64,000 bases of DNA from Tragulus kanchil (lineage: Eukaryota > Chordata > Mammalia > Artiodactyla > Tragulidae), in the NCBI GenBank assembly GCA_022376925.1, contig JAIOJX010000004.1, positions 6,076,001 through 6,140,000 on the forward strand, written 5' to 3'. Both the position numbers and the translations under genes were made by a program. Each line of letters starts with the position of its first letter. The first letter of the stretch is position 1. Positions 1-10,515 of the stretch are shown here, piece by piece. The notes beneath the pieces were generated by a model that did not search any database, was not told the DNA's origin, and worked only from the letters and a program-made list of their open reading frames with translations.

Positions 1-240
1 TCATGTGAAGATGAGGGCAGAGATTGGGGTGATACTTCTACAAGCTGAAAAATGCCAAAGGATGCCAGCAAATACCAGGGGAGAGGTATGAGTTCTTCCC
101 CACCATCCTCTGCAGGACCTAACCCTGCCAACACCTTGATTTCAGACTTGGGTCTTCCGAACTGGAAGATAATAAATTTCAACAGTTTAAGCCACTCAGT
201 TTATGGTATTTTGTTATAGCAGCCTTTGTAAACTGATACG
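1..240 (+). mobile_element. MLT1-type LTR (ERVL-MaLR), 3' part
   Basis: The text AACCCTGCCAACACCTTGAT, then AATAAATTTC, GCCACTCAGTTTATGG and a terminal AACTGATACG matches the end of MLT1 LTRs, including the polyadenylation signal region. The 5' end lies outside the window. It is an old, non-coding solo LTR fragment with no internal retroviral sequence visible. Confidence 0.75.
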
Positions 241-299
241 ATGAGTTTCTAGTTTTTATAAAATATAGATGTATTTTGGCTATTTAAAAAAAATATGTC

Positions 300-1050
300 T
301 CTTCTCCCCATCCGCCTTTCAGGAACACCTCAGTACATGGATGCTAGACTACTTCAGCCTCTGTCTTTATTTTGTGTAATTTTTTTGTTTGTTTCGTTTT
401 GTGTAGTTGCTATTGATATACAAGTTTACTCGTGTTTTCTTCTATAAGGTCTAATCTGCCGTTAATTCCATTCAGTGTCTGGTTCATCTCAGACACAGTT
501 TTCACAGCTAGAAGTTTCATTTTGGTATCCAAAATTTTTCTTTCACATAGCTAATTAACATCTTTAATTCTTCCTTTAGTTTTGTGTACACATGGGACAT
601 AGTTATAGTATTTCAACACTCTGTTCTCCTGATTCTAATATCCATGTCAGTATTGGGTTGGTTTTGCCCAGTTGATTTTTCTGCTTGTTAGGGGTCATAT
701 TTTCCTGTTTATTGACCTGCCTGATAATTTTTGATTGGATAACAGCAGCTGTAAGTTTGACTTTTGAATGCTTTTGTATTCCTATAAATATCCTTGAGCT
801 TTATTTTGGAAGATAGTTATTTAGAAACAGTTTGATTCTTTTTTTTTCAGTTTGATTCTTTCCAGTCTTATTTTTAAGGTTTGTTTAATGAGACCTGAGT
901 ACTTCTTATGCAGGGATCTTTATTTTCTCTACTAAGATAATTCTTCTGAATTATCTTCTCAAAGTCCTGTAAATTGAGGTTTTCCAGCCTGACTAGTGAG
1001 ATAAAGCTCTCCTCACATGTCTCTGTGAAACTGAGACCACTGGGTATATT
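300..1050. mobile_element. Ancient L1M-like LINE 3' region
   Basis: The run TAATTTTTGATTGGATAACA ... TTTGTATTCCTATAAATAT ... CTTGAGCTTTATTTTGG ... AAACAGTTTGATTCTTT resembles the 3' portion of old mammalian L1M elements. No ORF remains. Family and orientation are not settled. A 14-base motif CAGTTTGATTCTTT is repeated around a T-run near 828 and 848. Confidence 0.45.
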
Positions 1051-2243
1051 GCTATTAAAAGTCAGAAGCTTAAGTGCATTCTATTTGCATAATAAAGTTC
1101 AAAGACACAATATACTGAGAAGGGTGTAAACCCACACAGATGCTTTGGAATTCCACTGTTATGGTCTATGCACACAGCATATTTCTTCAGTGAAGGATCA
1201 GGTGGGGTCATCTATACAGTGCAGCTCTGTGTAGGGATAGGAATTTCAGTACCTCTGATAGCAGAATAACCCTGCATTGAACTTACTCTCTACACCTACC
1301 TTTCAGGAAATGTTGGAGAACATAGGTTATTCACATATTTAATTTGTGTTATAAATGATAATTAAGATGTTACTGTAGTAAAACTCGATTACTTTATTCA
1401 TGTATACTGCCTGGGCATTTGAGTTGGCACCATCTCTTTAGAGATTATCTTTAGAGATTATCTGTAGTCCCATTTCCTTATTCTATAAGAAAAGAAACTG
1501 TGTATAAGGTCCACAGAGATCTGGGACTAGGGTTTAAGCCTTCCACATCTATTTGGTATTTGTAGAATATCATGTTTCTAATATTTGCAGTATAAATATT
1601 CAGTAGAAGTTGACACCCAACCTTGTACATCCTAGAGTTTTATAATAGTTTATATATAAAAAAGCAGGAATAGAAGCTATGTGTTCTCACCAGGGACTAA
1701 TATACCCATGTTTATAGCTGGTCTGTGCCTCTGCTCAGGCAGTGTCTCTGTGACTTTAGATTGGACACTGGAATCGCTGGGCAATATGCTCAGTGTGGTG
1801 AGAATATAAAGCTTAAGACACAGTTTCATCTTTTTGGGAACTTTTAGCTGGTTGAGAAGATGAAGGACCAAGTGTGCAGTAAGTAAAACTGGCATCATTT
1901 ATTGCACGGAGTGGAGAACATCAGTGAGCTTAAGTGGTTTGCCAAGCCTTACTAAGAAAGTGGTAGGCTTCAACCAGGATAGGATGGGTATGGGCAGAAG
2001 ATAGTCACATGAATAAATTATGGGGGGAAATTTGGGGAATACGGAAATGATCTCAGATATAACCTGGTTTAATAGGTTCAGTTTAGAGATAAACCAAGGC
2101 CCAGAGAAAGCTGTCTTTCTCATGGATGAACAGTAAATTGACTGTAAAAGCCAGCCATCCTAATTCCTGCTTCACAACATAGCTGTCTATCACTTCCATG
2201 GTAGGCCTTGCCAGTCTATGCTTTTCTTTTCTGTATCAAAGAC
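1051..2243. other. No recognisable feature
   Basis: AT-rich DNA with no coding potential I can defend. The open frames here are under 80 codons, uninitiated by context and unlike known proteins. A short direct repeat (TTAGAGATTATCT) sits at about 1438-1462. Confidence 0.6.
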
Positions 2244-2345
2244 TATCATGCATACTCTTTGAGAGAAGGGACTTTGTCTGTCTTGTTTGCTACTGTATTC
2301 CTAGAAGCTATAATACAGTCTCCTCCCCAAACCCAACACAGAGAC
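2244..2345 (+). mobile_element. L2 3'-end fragment
   Basis: GGGACTTTGTCTGTCTTGTT followed by TGCTACTGTATTCCTAGAAG is the characteristic tail of the ancient L2 LINE. Only about 100 bases remain. Confidence 0.65.
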
Positions 2346-2452
2346 ACTTCCCAAGGCTTAAAAGGAAAATCCAGAGGATTAAGATCTTACTTGATAAAAT
2401 TTGAAGTTCATATGTGGAAAGACTTAGATATAGACAAAATTTCGGTGGAGCT

Positions 2453-2463
2453 AAGATGGCGGC
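2453..2463 (+). promoter_or_regulatory. YY1-type motif at L1 5' end
   Basis: AAGATGGCGGC, ten bases inside the L1 5' end, matches the YY1 core. In human L1 a YY1 site at the same place positions transcription start. Whether it is active here is unknown. Confidence 0.55.
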
Positions 2464-3769
2464 GTAGAAGGATGTGCACTCATCTCTCCTGCAAAATCGC
2501 CTGAATTGCAACGAGTTCCTGAAAAACCATCTTGACAGGAGGAGGTTGGATCTGATCACAAAAAAGATACCCCCCATTGAAGAACAAAGGAGAAGCCGCA
2601 TCAAGACGGTAAGAAGGGCGCAATCGTGCTTTTAAAAGTCAAACCTCATACCCGCCGGAGAGGCTGGGCGGGCCAAAGGTGCAAAGCCTGTTGCAGATCA
2701 AGACCCGGGAAAGGAGCGGTAATGCCCACAAGAGACTGAGCCAGACCTGTTTTGGAGGGTCCAAGTGCCCCCTTGAACTAGAAGTGCCCTTGAGCAGTCC
2801 TCGGAAGGACGGCACTCAGTTCCCTTTGGAGGAGGTTACCATTAACCCAATCACAGAGCTGTGGAGGACTGGAAACTGTGCACACTGTGATCCGGGAGAG
2901 GGGAATAGCGATCCTGCATGAGACTGAGCCAGACTCACCTCTGAGTAACCTGACGTCTCCCGTGATGGCGGGGGTTGACGGTGGCCTGCAGCAGGGTCGG
3001 GGTCACTGCGGAAGTGCTTCCCATAGAGAGTGTGGGAGTAAATCCTTTGTGAGAGAGACGCCATTTTCCCTACTGTAGTTTGGCTGCTGGTCAAACTACA
3101 GGGCCGCTGGTCAAGCTACAGGGAGGGAATTTAGCTCCACCCAGCAAGAAAAGGGATTTGGATTAAGAAACTCCCAGGGTCAGCCTGGGCGGGCCTTTTA
3201 GTTCTGGAATAGGCCAAAACAAACAAGCAGTCAAAGAGGTCTTCAGATCCAACCACTGCCAGAGGCAAGAAAAAGACTGATAATTCCTGAATAGTCAGCA
3301 AGAGACAGAAGAACATAAACACTATTTTCACGTTTTGTCTGAAGCTGGAGTTACTGCTGGATTTTTTAAATTTCATTTTATTCCTTATTCTTTTTTATTG
3401 CTTTTTTTGTTTTGTTTTGTTTCAATTGTTTTTTTCCCTTTTTTCCAAACCCACTCAGTGCCCCCTCCCCCGTTTTTTTTTTTTTTTGGGTGTGTGAGTG
3501 CGGGTGTGTTTATTTTCTCCATTGAATTCTATTGAAGCTACTAATCTTATCAGTAAGACTGAATATATTAAAGTTTTTTTTTTTTTTTCTTCTTTTTCCT
3601 TTTAAACCACACATTTTGTTTTGGTATAAACTTTTGGTTCCACATTGATCTTTTAAGGTTCTGTGGGGGTTTTGTTTCTATTGTTTTTTCTTTGTTTTTC
3701 TATATTTTTCTATATACTTATCTCAGTTTTAATTTTTAAAATTGTTTATTTGTACTACTACTTTCTCTA

Positions 3770-5918
3770 TAATTCTTTGCTTTCTCTGATGCTCCTTTCC
3801 TATAGCACTAAACTCTAATACATACAAATCTTTATCTCCCTATATTTAACTTTGCAGTATTATTTTATATTTCTCTTCTTTCCTCCCTTTCTCCTTTTCC
3901 CTTTTCCCACCATATTTCTTACTCTGTTCTGTCCTTGTTGCCTTATCACCAACGGAGACCCTGCTCTAGCATTATTCTCCAATTGGTGCTCTACTTAGTT
4001 TGGTTATTAACTGGTGGATATCATTCTTGGTTTTCTTTATTCGCCGTGCTAACGTATTGTACCGTATTTTTGGTTGGAATTCTTGGGTTATGTTACAGCT
4101 GTATATGTTTATGTGCATAATTCAATACACTAGATAGTATTTGCATAATATTTTAATTGCCATTTGTCAAAGGTATACCTTCTGTTTCTCATTCGCATAT
4201 ATATATGTTTTAATATCATTTAATGCCATAACAAATCAGCCGTGAAACATTCATTCCCTGGTCAGGCAACAAGCCCAGGGGCTTTGGGGAGGGAGCACTG
4301 ACTCCAAAACTCTGCAATACTAGAAAACGGCTAGCACTAGAGAGCAGTATACAAGTGAGAATGCCAACAAAGGTAATGACTTGTATGCAACTCCTGACAT
4401 CACCCAACCACCAGCATCACCCAGAATAAGAAGCCCCATCCAAACAACAAACACCAACAGACGTAGCTCAAAGTCTGGGAAAAGGAAATCCCAAACAGAG
4501 TCAGTTAAAAAATTAATAATAACAATGAAACAGCAAAGAAATACCACACAAGTGAAGGAACAATCTACAAACACACAAGATCAAATCATTGAAGACGATT
4601 TGGACAAGCTTTCTGAAAGTGATTTCAGAAGAATGATAGCAAAGATGATCAAAGACACTGAAAACAGAATGTTACAGAAATTGCAAGATACAACTTCTTG
4701 AATAAAGAAATACAAGAACTTTCAAAAAATGTAACAGAGACAAACAACTCAATTACTGAACTTAAAAACACTGTAGAAGGAATCAAGAGCAGAGTATCTG
4801 AGACAGAAGACTGGATAAGTGAGCTGGAAGATAGAATGGAATGGAATGTAATTCTTTGCTTTCTCTGATGCTCCTTTCCTATAGCACTAAACTCTAATAC
4901 ATACAAATCTTTATCTCCCTATATTTAACTTTGCAGTATTATTTTATATTTCTCTTCTTTCCTCCCTTTCTCCTTTTCCCTTTTCCCACCATATTTCTTA
5001 CTCTGTTCTGTCCTTGTTGCCTTATCACCAACGGAGACCCTGCTCTAGCATTATTCTCCAATTGGTGCTCTACTTAGTTTGGTTATTAACTGGTGGATAT
5101 CATTCTTGGTTTTCTTTATTCGCCGTGCTAACGTATTGTACCGTATTTTTGGTTGGAATTCTTGGGTTATGTTACAGCTGTATATGTTTATGTGCATAAT
5201 TCAATACACTAGATAGTATTTGCATAATATTTTAATTGCCATTTGTCAAAGGTATACCTTCTGTTTCTCATTCGCATATATATATGTTTTAATATCATTT
5301 AATGCCATAACAAATCAGCCGTGAAACATTCATTCCCTGGTCAGGCAACAAGCCCAGGGGCTTTGGGGAGGGAGCACTGACTCCAAAACTCTGCAATACT
5401 AGAAAACGGCTAGCACTAGAGAGCAGTATACAAGTGAGAATGCCAACAAAGGTAATGACTTGTATGCAACTCCTGACATCACCCAACCACCAGCATCACC
5501 CAGAATAAGAAGCCCCATCCAAACAACAAACACCAACAGACGTAGCTCAAAGTCTGGGAAAAGGAAATCCCAAACAGAGTCAGTTAAAAAATTAATAATA
5601 ACAATGAAACAGCAAAGAAATACCACACAAGTGAAGGAACAATCTACAAACACACAAGATCAAATCATTGAAGACGATTTGGACAAGCTTTCTGAAAGTG
5701 ATTTCAGAAGAATGATAGCAAAGATGATCAAAGACACTGAAAACAGAATGTTACAGAAATTGCAAGATACAACTTCTTGAATAAAGAAATACAAGAACTT
5801 TCAAAAAATGTAACAGAGACAAACAACTCAATTACTGAACTTAAAAACACTGTAGAAGGAATCAAGAGCAGAGTATCTGAGACAGAAGACTGGATAAGTG
5901 AGCTGGAAGATAGAATGG
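3770..5918. repeat. Tandem duplication A (period 1079)
   Basis: Copy 1 is 3770-4839 and copy 2 is 4849-5918, head to tail, with a 9-base junction at 4840-4848. The copies read the same over L1 5' UTR and ORF1 sequence. After copy 2 the L1 ORF1 continues naturally (GTGGAAGTAACTG), whereas copy 1 ends abruptly mid-ORF. The boundaries lie inside one L1 element, so this is not an L1 insertion event. Read as an unmerged contig overlap. Confidence 0.95.
4381..4701 (+). pseudogene. L1 ORF1 N-terminal part (duplicate copy)
   Basis: A 106-residue frame starting MYATPDITQPPASPR, polar and Lys/Gln-rich, ending in the start of a coiled coil. It is identical to the frame at 5460-5780 and is the artefactual first copy of duplication A. 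ORF1 proteins are RNA-binding trimers of the L1 RNP; this frame encodes only the leader. Confidence 0.8.
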
Positions 5919-6054
5919 TGGAAGTAACTGCTGAAAAACAGAATCAAGCTCAAAGAATGAAAAAAGCAGAGGATAGCCTCAGAGACCTCTGGGATAATAT
6001 CACACGCACCAATATTAGAATTATAGGGTTTCCAGAAGAAGTAGACAAAATTTC
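5460..6054 (+). pseudogene. L1 ORF1, frameshifted and truncated
   Basis: The first 106 residues (5460-5780) end at a TGA just after LQKLQDTTS. The coiled coil resumes one frame over from 5777 (NKEIQELSKNVTETNNSITE), with heptad-like Leu/Ile spacing through ISELEDRMVEV. It enters the RNA-recognition domain at TNIRIIGFPEE before homology stops near 6041. The frameshift and truncation make it non-functional. The second part is repeated at 6863-7127 in duplication B. Confidence 0.85.
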
Positions 6055-6091
6055 TAGGGAGCAGAGAATAAGTCTTAAGACCTTAGATCAT

Positions 6092-6297
6092 AATGTGAAA
6101 AGTGCAAGTGTTAGTCACTCACTTGTGTCTGATACTTTGGAACCTGCATCCTCTGTCCGTGGAATTCTTCAGGCAAGCATGCTAGAGTGGGTTGCCATTC
6201 CCTTCACCAGGGGACCTTCCTGACCCAGGGATCAAACACAGGTCCCTCACATTGGAGGTGGATTTTTTTTTACCAACTGAACCATCAGGGAAGCCCT
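6092..6297 (-). mobile_element. Bov-tA SINE
   Basis: On the minus strand it starts with the tRNA-Glu-like head (GGGCTTCCCTGATGG) and ends with the Bov-A body (CAAGTGAGTGACTAACACTTG). It sits a few bases beyond the truncated L1. Copy at 7178-7383 through duplication B. A run of T at about 6266-6273 replaces part of the head. Confidence 0.85.
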
Positions 6298-6780
6298 GGT
6301 TGCAATAGTGTAACTCAAAGTCAATGATTCTATAAAGCGGTCCTTTGGTATACAAGCACACAAGCTCATTATCTCAGGTACGTAAGAAGGAAATGAATCA
6401 AAATGTGTAAATGCTTGTCGAGGAAAAAAATCTAGCCCATGAAATGATGAATCAAAAGAAGGGAATTGGCTATAGAACAACTTTGGTTAAAGGACACGTA
6501 AGCATAAGCACAGAATGAAGACTGAGTAGCTACAAGTTGCAATTACAAATTACAATAGAAATGCTACATGCCTTGACCATGGGAAATAATGAAACTACAA
6601 AAATTGAATGTGGGTAGGGAGACTAAAGCATAAGAATATAAATTCTGACATTTTTATCACAGAGACTGAAATGACATTATCCAAAATTAAAATGTGATTG
6701 TAAAGAAAATAGGATCACAGCTTCTAAATGATCTTTCATACCATCCCCATTAAGAAAGATATTTTAAGAGATATCATTTC
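6298..6780. other. No recognisable feature
   Basis: AT-rich unassigned DNA, repeated at 7384-7868 by duplication B. The 77-codon open frame on the minus strand (6247-6480) runs into the SINE and has no family resemblance. Confidence 0.6.
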
Positions 6781-7881
6781 TTCAAGTAAAAATTTTTTTT
6801 AGAAATTAGACCATAGAAATTTTTAATTTTTAAAACAGAATGTTACAAAGCAGTACAACTTCTTGAATAAAGAAATACAAGAACTTTCAAAAAATGTAAC
6901 AGAGACAAACAACTCAATTACTGAACTTAAAAACACTGTAGAAGGAATCAAGAGCAGAGTATCTGAGACAGAAGACTGGATAAGTGAGCTGGAAGATAGA
7001 ATGGTGGAAGTAACTGCTGAAAAACAGAATCAAGCTCAAAGAATGAAAAAAGCAGAGGATAGCCTCAGAGACCTCTGGGATAATATCACACGCACCAATA
7101 TTAGAATTATAGGGTTTCCAGAAGAAGTAGACAAAATTTCTAGGGAGCAGAGAATAAGTCTTAAGACCTTAGATCATAATGTGAAAAGTGCAAGTGTTAG
7201 TCACTCACTTGTGTCTGATACTTTGGAACCTGCATCCTCTGTCCGTGGAATTCTTCAGGCAAGCATGCTAGAGTGGGTTGCCATTCCCTTCACCAGGGGA
7301 CCTTCCTGACCCAGGGATCAAACACAGGTCCCTCACATTGGAGGTGGATTTTTTTTTACCAACTGAACCATCAGGGAAGCCCTGGTTGCAATAGTGTAAC
7401 TCAAAGTCAATGATTCTATAAAGCGGTCCTTTGGTATACAAGCACACAAGCTCATTATCTCAGGTACGTAAGAAGGAAATGAATCAAAATGTGTAAATGC
7501 TTGTCGAGGAAAAAAATCTAGCCCATGAAATGATGAATCAAAAGAAGGGAATTGGCTATAGAACAACTTTGGTTAAAGGACACGTAAGCATAAGCACAGA
7601 ATGAAGACTGAGTAGCTACAAGTTGCAATTACAAATTACAATAGAAATGCTACATGCCTTGACCATGGGAAATAATGAAACTACAAAAAAATTGAATGTG
7701 GGTAGGGAGACTAAAGCATAAGAATATAAATTCTGACATTTTTATCACAGAGACTGAAATGACATTATCCAAAATTAAAATGTGATTGTAAAGAAAATAG
7801 GATCACAGCTTCTAAATGATCTTTCATACCATCCCCATTAAGAAAGATATTTTAAGAGATATCATTTCTTCAAGTAAAAAT

Positions 7882-8165
7882 AAAACCTGTTTTCTATGGT
7901 CTTATAGAAATTAGACCATAGAAAATTCTCCTAATTGCTTAAATTTTTCTATTATATTCAAGTTTAATTATACTTATTACACTTCATTTAAAAGGTCGGT
8001 CTATGTTATAATAACTTTTGATAATATATAGGAATAGTGGAGTTTAGGTGGCTATTTTTCTCTAATTTGTTTTCATTATACATTGAGTTTTCCATCATAA
8101 TAATTATTAAAAAAAAACTAAAACCACAGCCCAGGGGAAATCAGTGTGTGTTTCTTTCCATTATC
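7882..8165. other. AT-rich unassigned DNA
   Basis: Low-complexity AT-rich sequence with runs such as AATAATTATTAAAAAAAAAC. I see no repeat family or gene. Confidence 0.5.
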
Positions 8166-8400
8166 TTTTATATTCATAAGTATATTTTAAAATTTATTTT
8201 TTAAACACCAGAAACATTGTGTATTGGTGTAGAGCAAATTAACAATGTTGTAATAGTTTCAGGTTAACAGTGAAGGCCATACATACACATTTGTCCATTC
8301 TCATAAACATATTTTTTTATACATTTTGAACCTTACCATATATACATATACCCTCATTTGTTGTACCCTCATTTTTCCAGGTGCTGTTCTATAATATTCA
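8166..8400 (-). mobile_element. L1 3'-UTR fragment, antisense
   Basis: TATTGGTGTAGAGCAAATTAACAATGTTGT, then TTTCAGGTTAACAGTGAAGG and a CATACATACACA tract, resembles the reverse complement of artiodactyl L1 3' UTRs. No ORF. Confidence 0.55.
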
Positions 8401-9095
8401 TGTTCTGCTATCACAGCCAATCTTTAAAATATTAGCATTCCTTTTACATACCTTAATTTAATCATTTCTTTGGGGACATATATATTGCTTGTAAAATTTT
8501 GCAAATATAGTTATAGATAGTATAAAAAGCATATGCATTTGCCTATATCTCAACTAATTGGATCAAAATGTATGAAAATATTTAAAAAGTCCTTGAAATA
8601 TAGTTCTGAGTTGTTTATCATGATAATATCTAGGAAAGGTTTGGAAATACAGATTAAAGCCATTTTGGAAGAGATGAATGACATCAGTCATATCATGGGA
8701 GTGGGAAAAATTTGGGCTTACAAGGGAATCAGTTCTGTGTGCTTTTTGTGTTTTTTTGTGAAATAGAATTTTGCTAGTAGAATGGAGCCATGTATTTCTG
8801 AGGGACAAGGCAAATACGTTGCCAGCTACAAAGGCAAGTCAAATGATAACATCTGAGGTTTCTCATTTGTTCTTAACCCAAGTGAAGTCAGCTAGTCAGC
8901 TGATAAGTGTGTATTAAATTTAATTCCTTTACAACTTTGTGGACCTTGTTGAAGTGTCTTCTGACTTTGGATAGTGCATTAGTCTTATTGGACCTGCATT
9001 CATTGTTACTATTTATTTATTAATTTTTTGACTGGATTTAACTTTACAACAATTTTGTTTTCAATGACATGCAGATTTCGTACTCTCTGAATTCC
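8401..9095. other. No recognisable feature
   Basis: AT-rich DNA. The 77-codon plus-strand frame at 8533-8766 and its minus-strand partner are not similar to known proteins and lack coding bias. Confidence 0.5.
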
Positions 9096-9291
9096 TCCAT
9101 GTTAAAAAAATTGCCCGTATGCTTGAGGGATGAGTTGATAGGATATAGTATTCTTTGGTCATTTTTTTTTAGAACTTTGTACATACTCTTGTATTAGCTT
9201 CTGGCAATGTATGCTGCTGAAAAGACTTGTTAAATGACCTTAACTTTTTTACCTTAGAATAAAAAATGTAGAAATTACATTTATGTGTAAT
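9096..9291 (-). mobile_element. Old L1 fragment, antisense (tentative)
   Basis: GGGATGAGTTGATAGGATATAGTATTCTTTGGTC followed by TTAGCTTCTGGCAATGTATGCTGCTGAAAAG resembles antisense old L1. It is interrupted by the Bov-tA at 9304. Confidence 0.35.
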
Positions 9292-9303
9292 ATTATGTAA
9301 AAT

Positions 9304-9511
9304 GGGCTTCCCTTGTAGCTCAGTTGGTAAAAAAATCTGCCTGCAATGCAGGAAACCTGGGTTTGATTCCTCAGTCAGGAAGATCCCCTGGAGAAGGGCA
9401 TGGAAACCCACTCCAGTATTCTTGCTTGGAGAATCCCATGGACAGAGGAGCCTGGCAGGCTACAGTCCATGGGGTTGCAAGGATAGGACATCACTTAGCG
9501 ACTAAACCACC
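9304..9511 (+). mobile_element. Bov-tA SINE with 12-bp target-site duplication
   Basis: A clean sense copy. The tRNA-like A box TAGCTCAGTTGG is at 9316-9327 and the B box GGGTTTGATTCC at 9359-9370, followed by the Bov-A body ending near GCGACTAAACCACC. ATTATGTAAAAT flanks it at 9292-9303 and 9512-9523, marking L1-type retroposition. The embedded 67- and 70-codon frames are shadows of the SINE. Confidence 0.92.
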
Positions 9512-9523
9512 ATTATGTAAAAT

Positions 9524-9635
9524 ATATACATTATAGTTATATAATATGTATTTTATGTATGCTATATGAAATACATTATAGTTATGTGTATTTTACATAG
9601 TATTATACACACACACACAAACACATATACATTGA
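9524..9635. repeat. AT-rich and (CA)n low complexity
   Basis: Alternating TATA-type sequence followed by ACACACACACACAAACACATATAC at about 9605-9630, a short microsatellite. Confidence 0.7.
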
Positions 9636-9639
9636 TACC

Positions 9640-9895
9640 TAGGTTTTTAAAATTTAGATTGGAATAGGCATATACACTCTATTGCATATAAAATAAATAA
9701 CTAATAAGGGCCTTCTCTATAGCACAAGGGACTCTACTGAACACTCTTTAATGGCCTATGTGGGAGAAGAATTAAAAAAGAGTTGATATATGCATTTGTC
9801 TAATAGATTCACTTTGCTCTACACCTGAAACTGTTACTGACACAGCATTGTAAGTTAGTTATACTCTGATAAAAATTTTTTAAAAAATCTGAGTT
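9640..9895 (+). mobile_element. L1 3' end, 5'-truncated
   Basis: AAGGGCCTTCTCTATAGCAC, CTCTACTGAACACTC, TTGCTCTACACCTGAAACTG and TAGTTATACTCTGATAAAAA match the 3' terminus of artiodactyl L1 in sense orientation, ending in an A/T-rich tail. Only about 250 bases remain. Confidence 0.7.
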
Positions 9896-9909
9896 TTAAT
9901 ATGTATGCA

Positions 9910-10515
9910 TCAAGTTTTGTTTGCTATTGTGTTTTTTCTGAATACAGATTTACTTCTTTCATTTAAGGAATAATTTGCAGTTTTATAGGATTTTTAATGG
10001 TTGAATATCTTTGCAGGGATACCAGTTTATCCCTTGGTTAGAGTATCTTGTCCTCCATGTTGACTATCTTGAAATTTTTTTATCTCATTTTGGTTTTGTT
10101 CCTTTATCATTCATTGTGGATACATTAAGCCCTTGTTTCATATCAGTAAGTGATTATATAGCTATGCCTATCTTCTTCTTTATGTTTCTACTTTACTATA
10201 CTTATCAGTTTTATGAAACTTGGTAATCCGCTGAGTTTCCTCTTGGCTCTTAATTTGTTTCCATAGCTATACATAGTCTCATTCTGTTATTTCATCATTT
10301 GGCATTTGAGTTCTTATTTTATTGTGCTATTAAAATTTTAAGTCACGTGAAGCACTTTGGGAAAGGTTCCTGTTTCATAGAGCATATTTTCTTCCAGATG
10401 GGGTTTTTCAACTGTCTTTTCTGTACTACCTCCCATTCTCTTCATAGTTCATTGTAGCATGTTTGTACCCTTGTCACACTGCTTTTATTTTTTAAAATTT
10501 TGCTTGTACCTAGTG
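9910..10515. other. Unassigned DNA (in duplication C)
   Basis: T-rich sequence without recognised family, repeated at 11000-11605. The 71-codon frame MQGYQFIPWLEYLVLHVDYL is hydrophobic because the strand is T-rich. I do not accept it as a gene. Confidence 0.5.

Larger units (their letters stand above)
2444..6041 (+). mobile_element. Ruminant L1, complete 5' end, truncated inside ORF1
   Basis: The element opens GGTGGAGCTAAGATGGCGGC, the start of the ruminant L1 5' UTR, runs through a G+C-richer 5' UTR and T-rich blocks (3370-3900), and reaches ORF1. It stops in the ORF1 RNA-binding domain at ...GGTTTCCAGAAGAAG. A 13-base direct repeat TAGACAAAATTTC flanks it (2431-2443 and 6042-6054). There is no ORF2, 3' UTR or poly(A). 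Removing duplication A leaves about 2.5 kb. Having a full 5' end and losing the 3' end is the reverse of the usual L1 truncation. Confidence 0.85.
5768..7881. repeat. Tandem duplication B (period 1086-1088)
   Basis: Copy 1 is 5768-6793 and copy 2 is 6854-7881. The 60-base junction 6794-6853 is a corrupted mixture: it resembles the text after copy 2 (AGAAATTAGACCATAGAAA) followed by the text before copy 1 (ACAGAATGTTACA) with bases missing. Positions 5768-5918 also lie in duplication A, so that stretch is present three times (4689-4839, 5768-5918, 6854-7004). Confidence 0.95.

Noticed and set aside
9304..9375. tRNA gene
   Set aside because: A and B boxes are present, but the sequence is the head of a Bov-tA SINE and does not fold as a tRNA with a usable anticodon arm.
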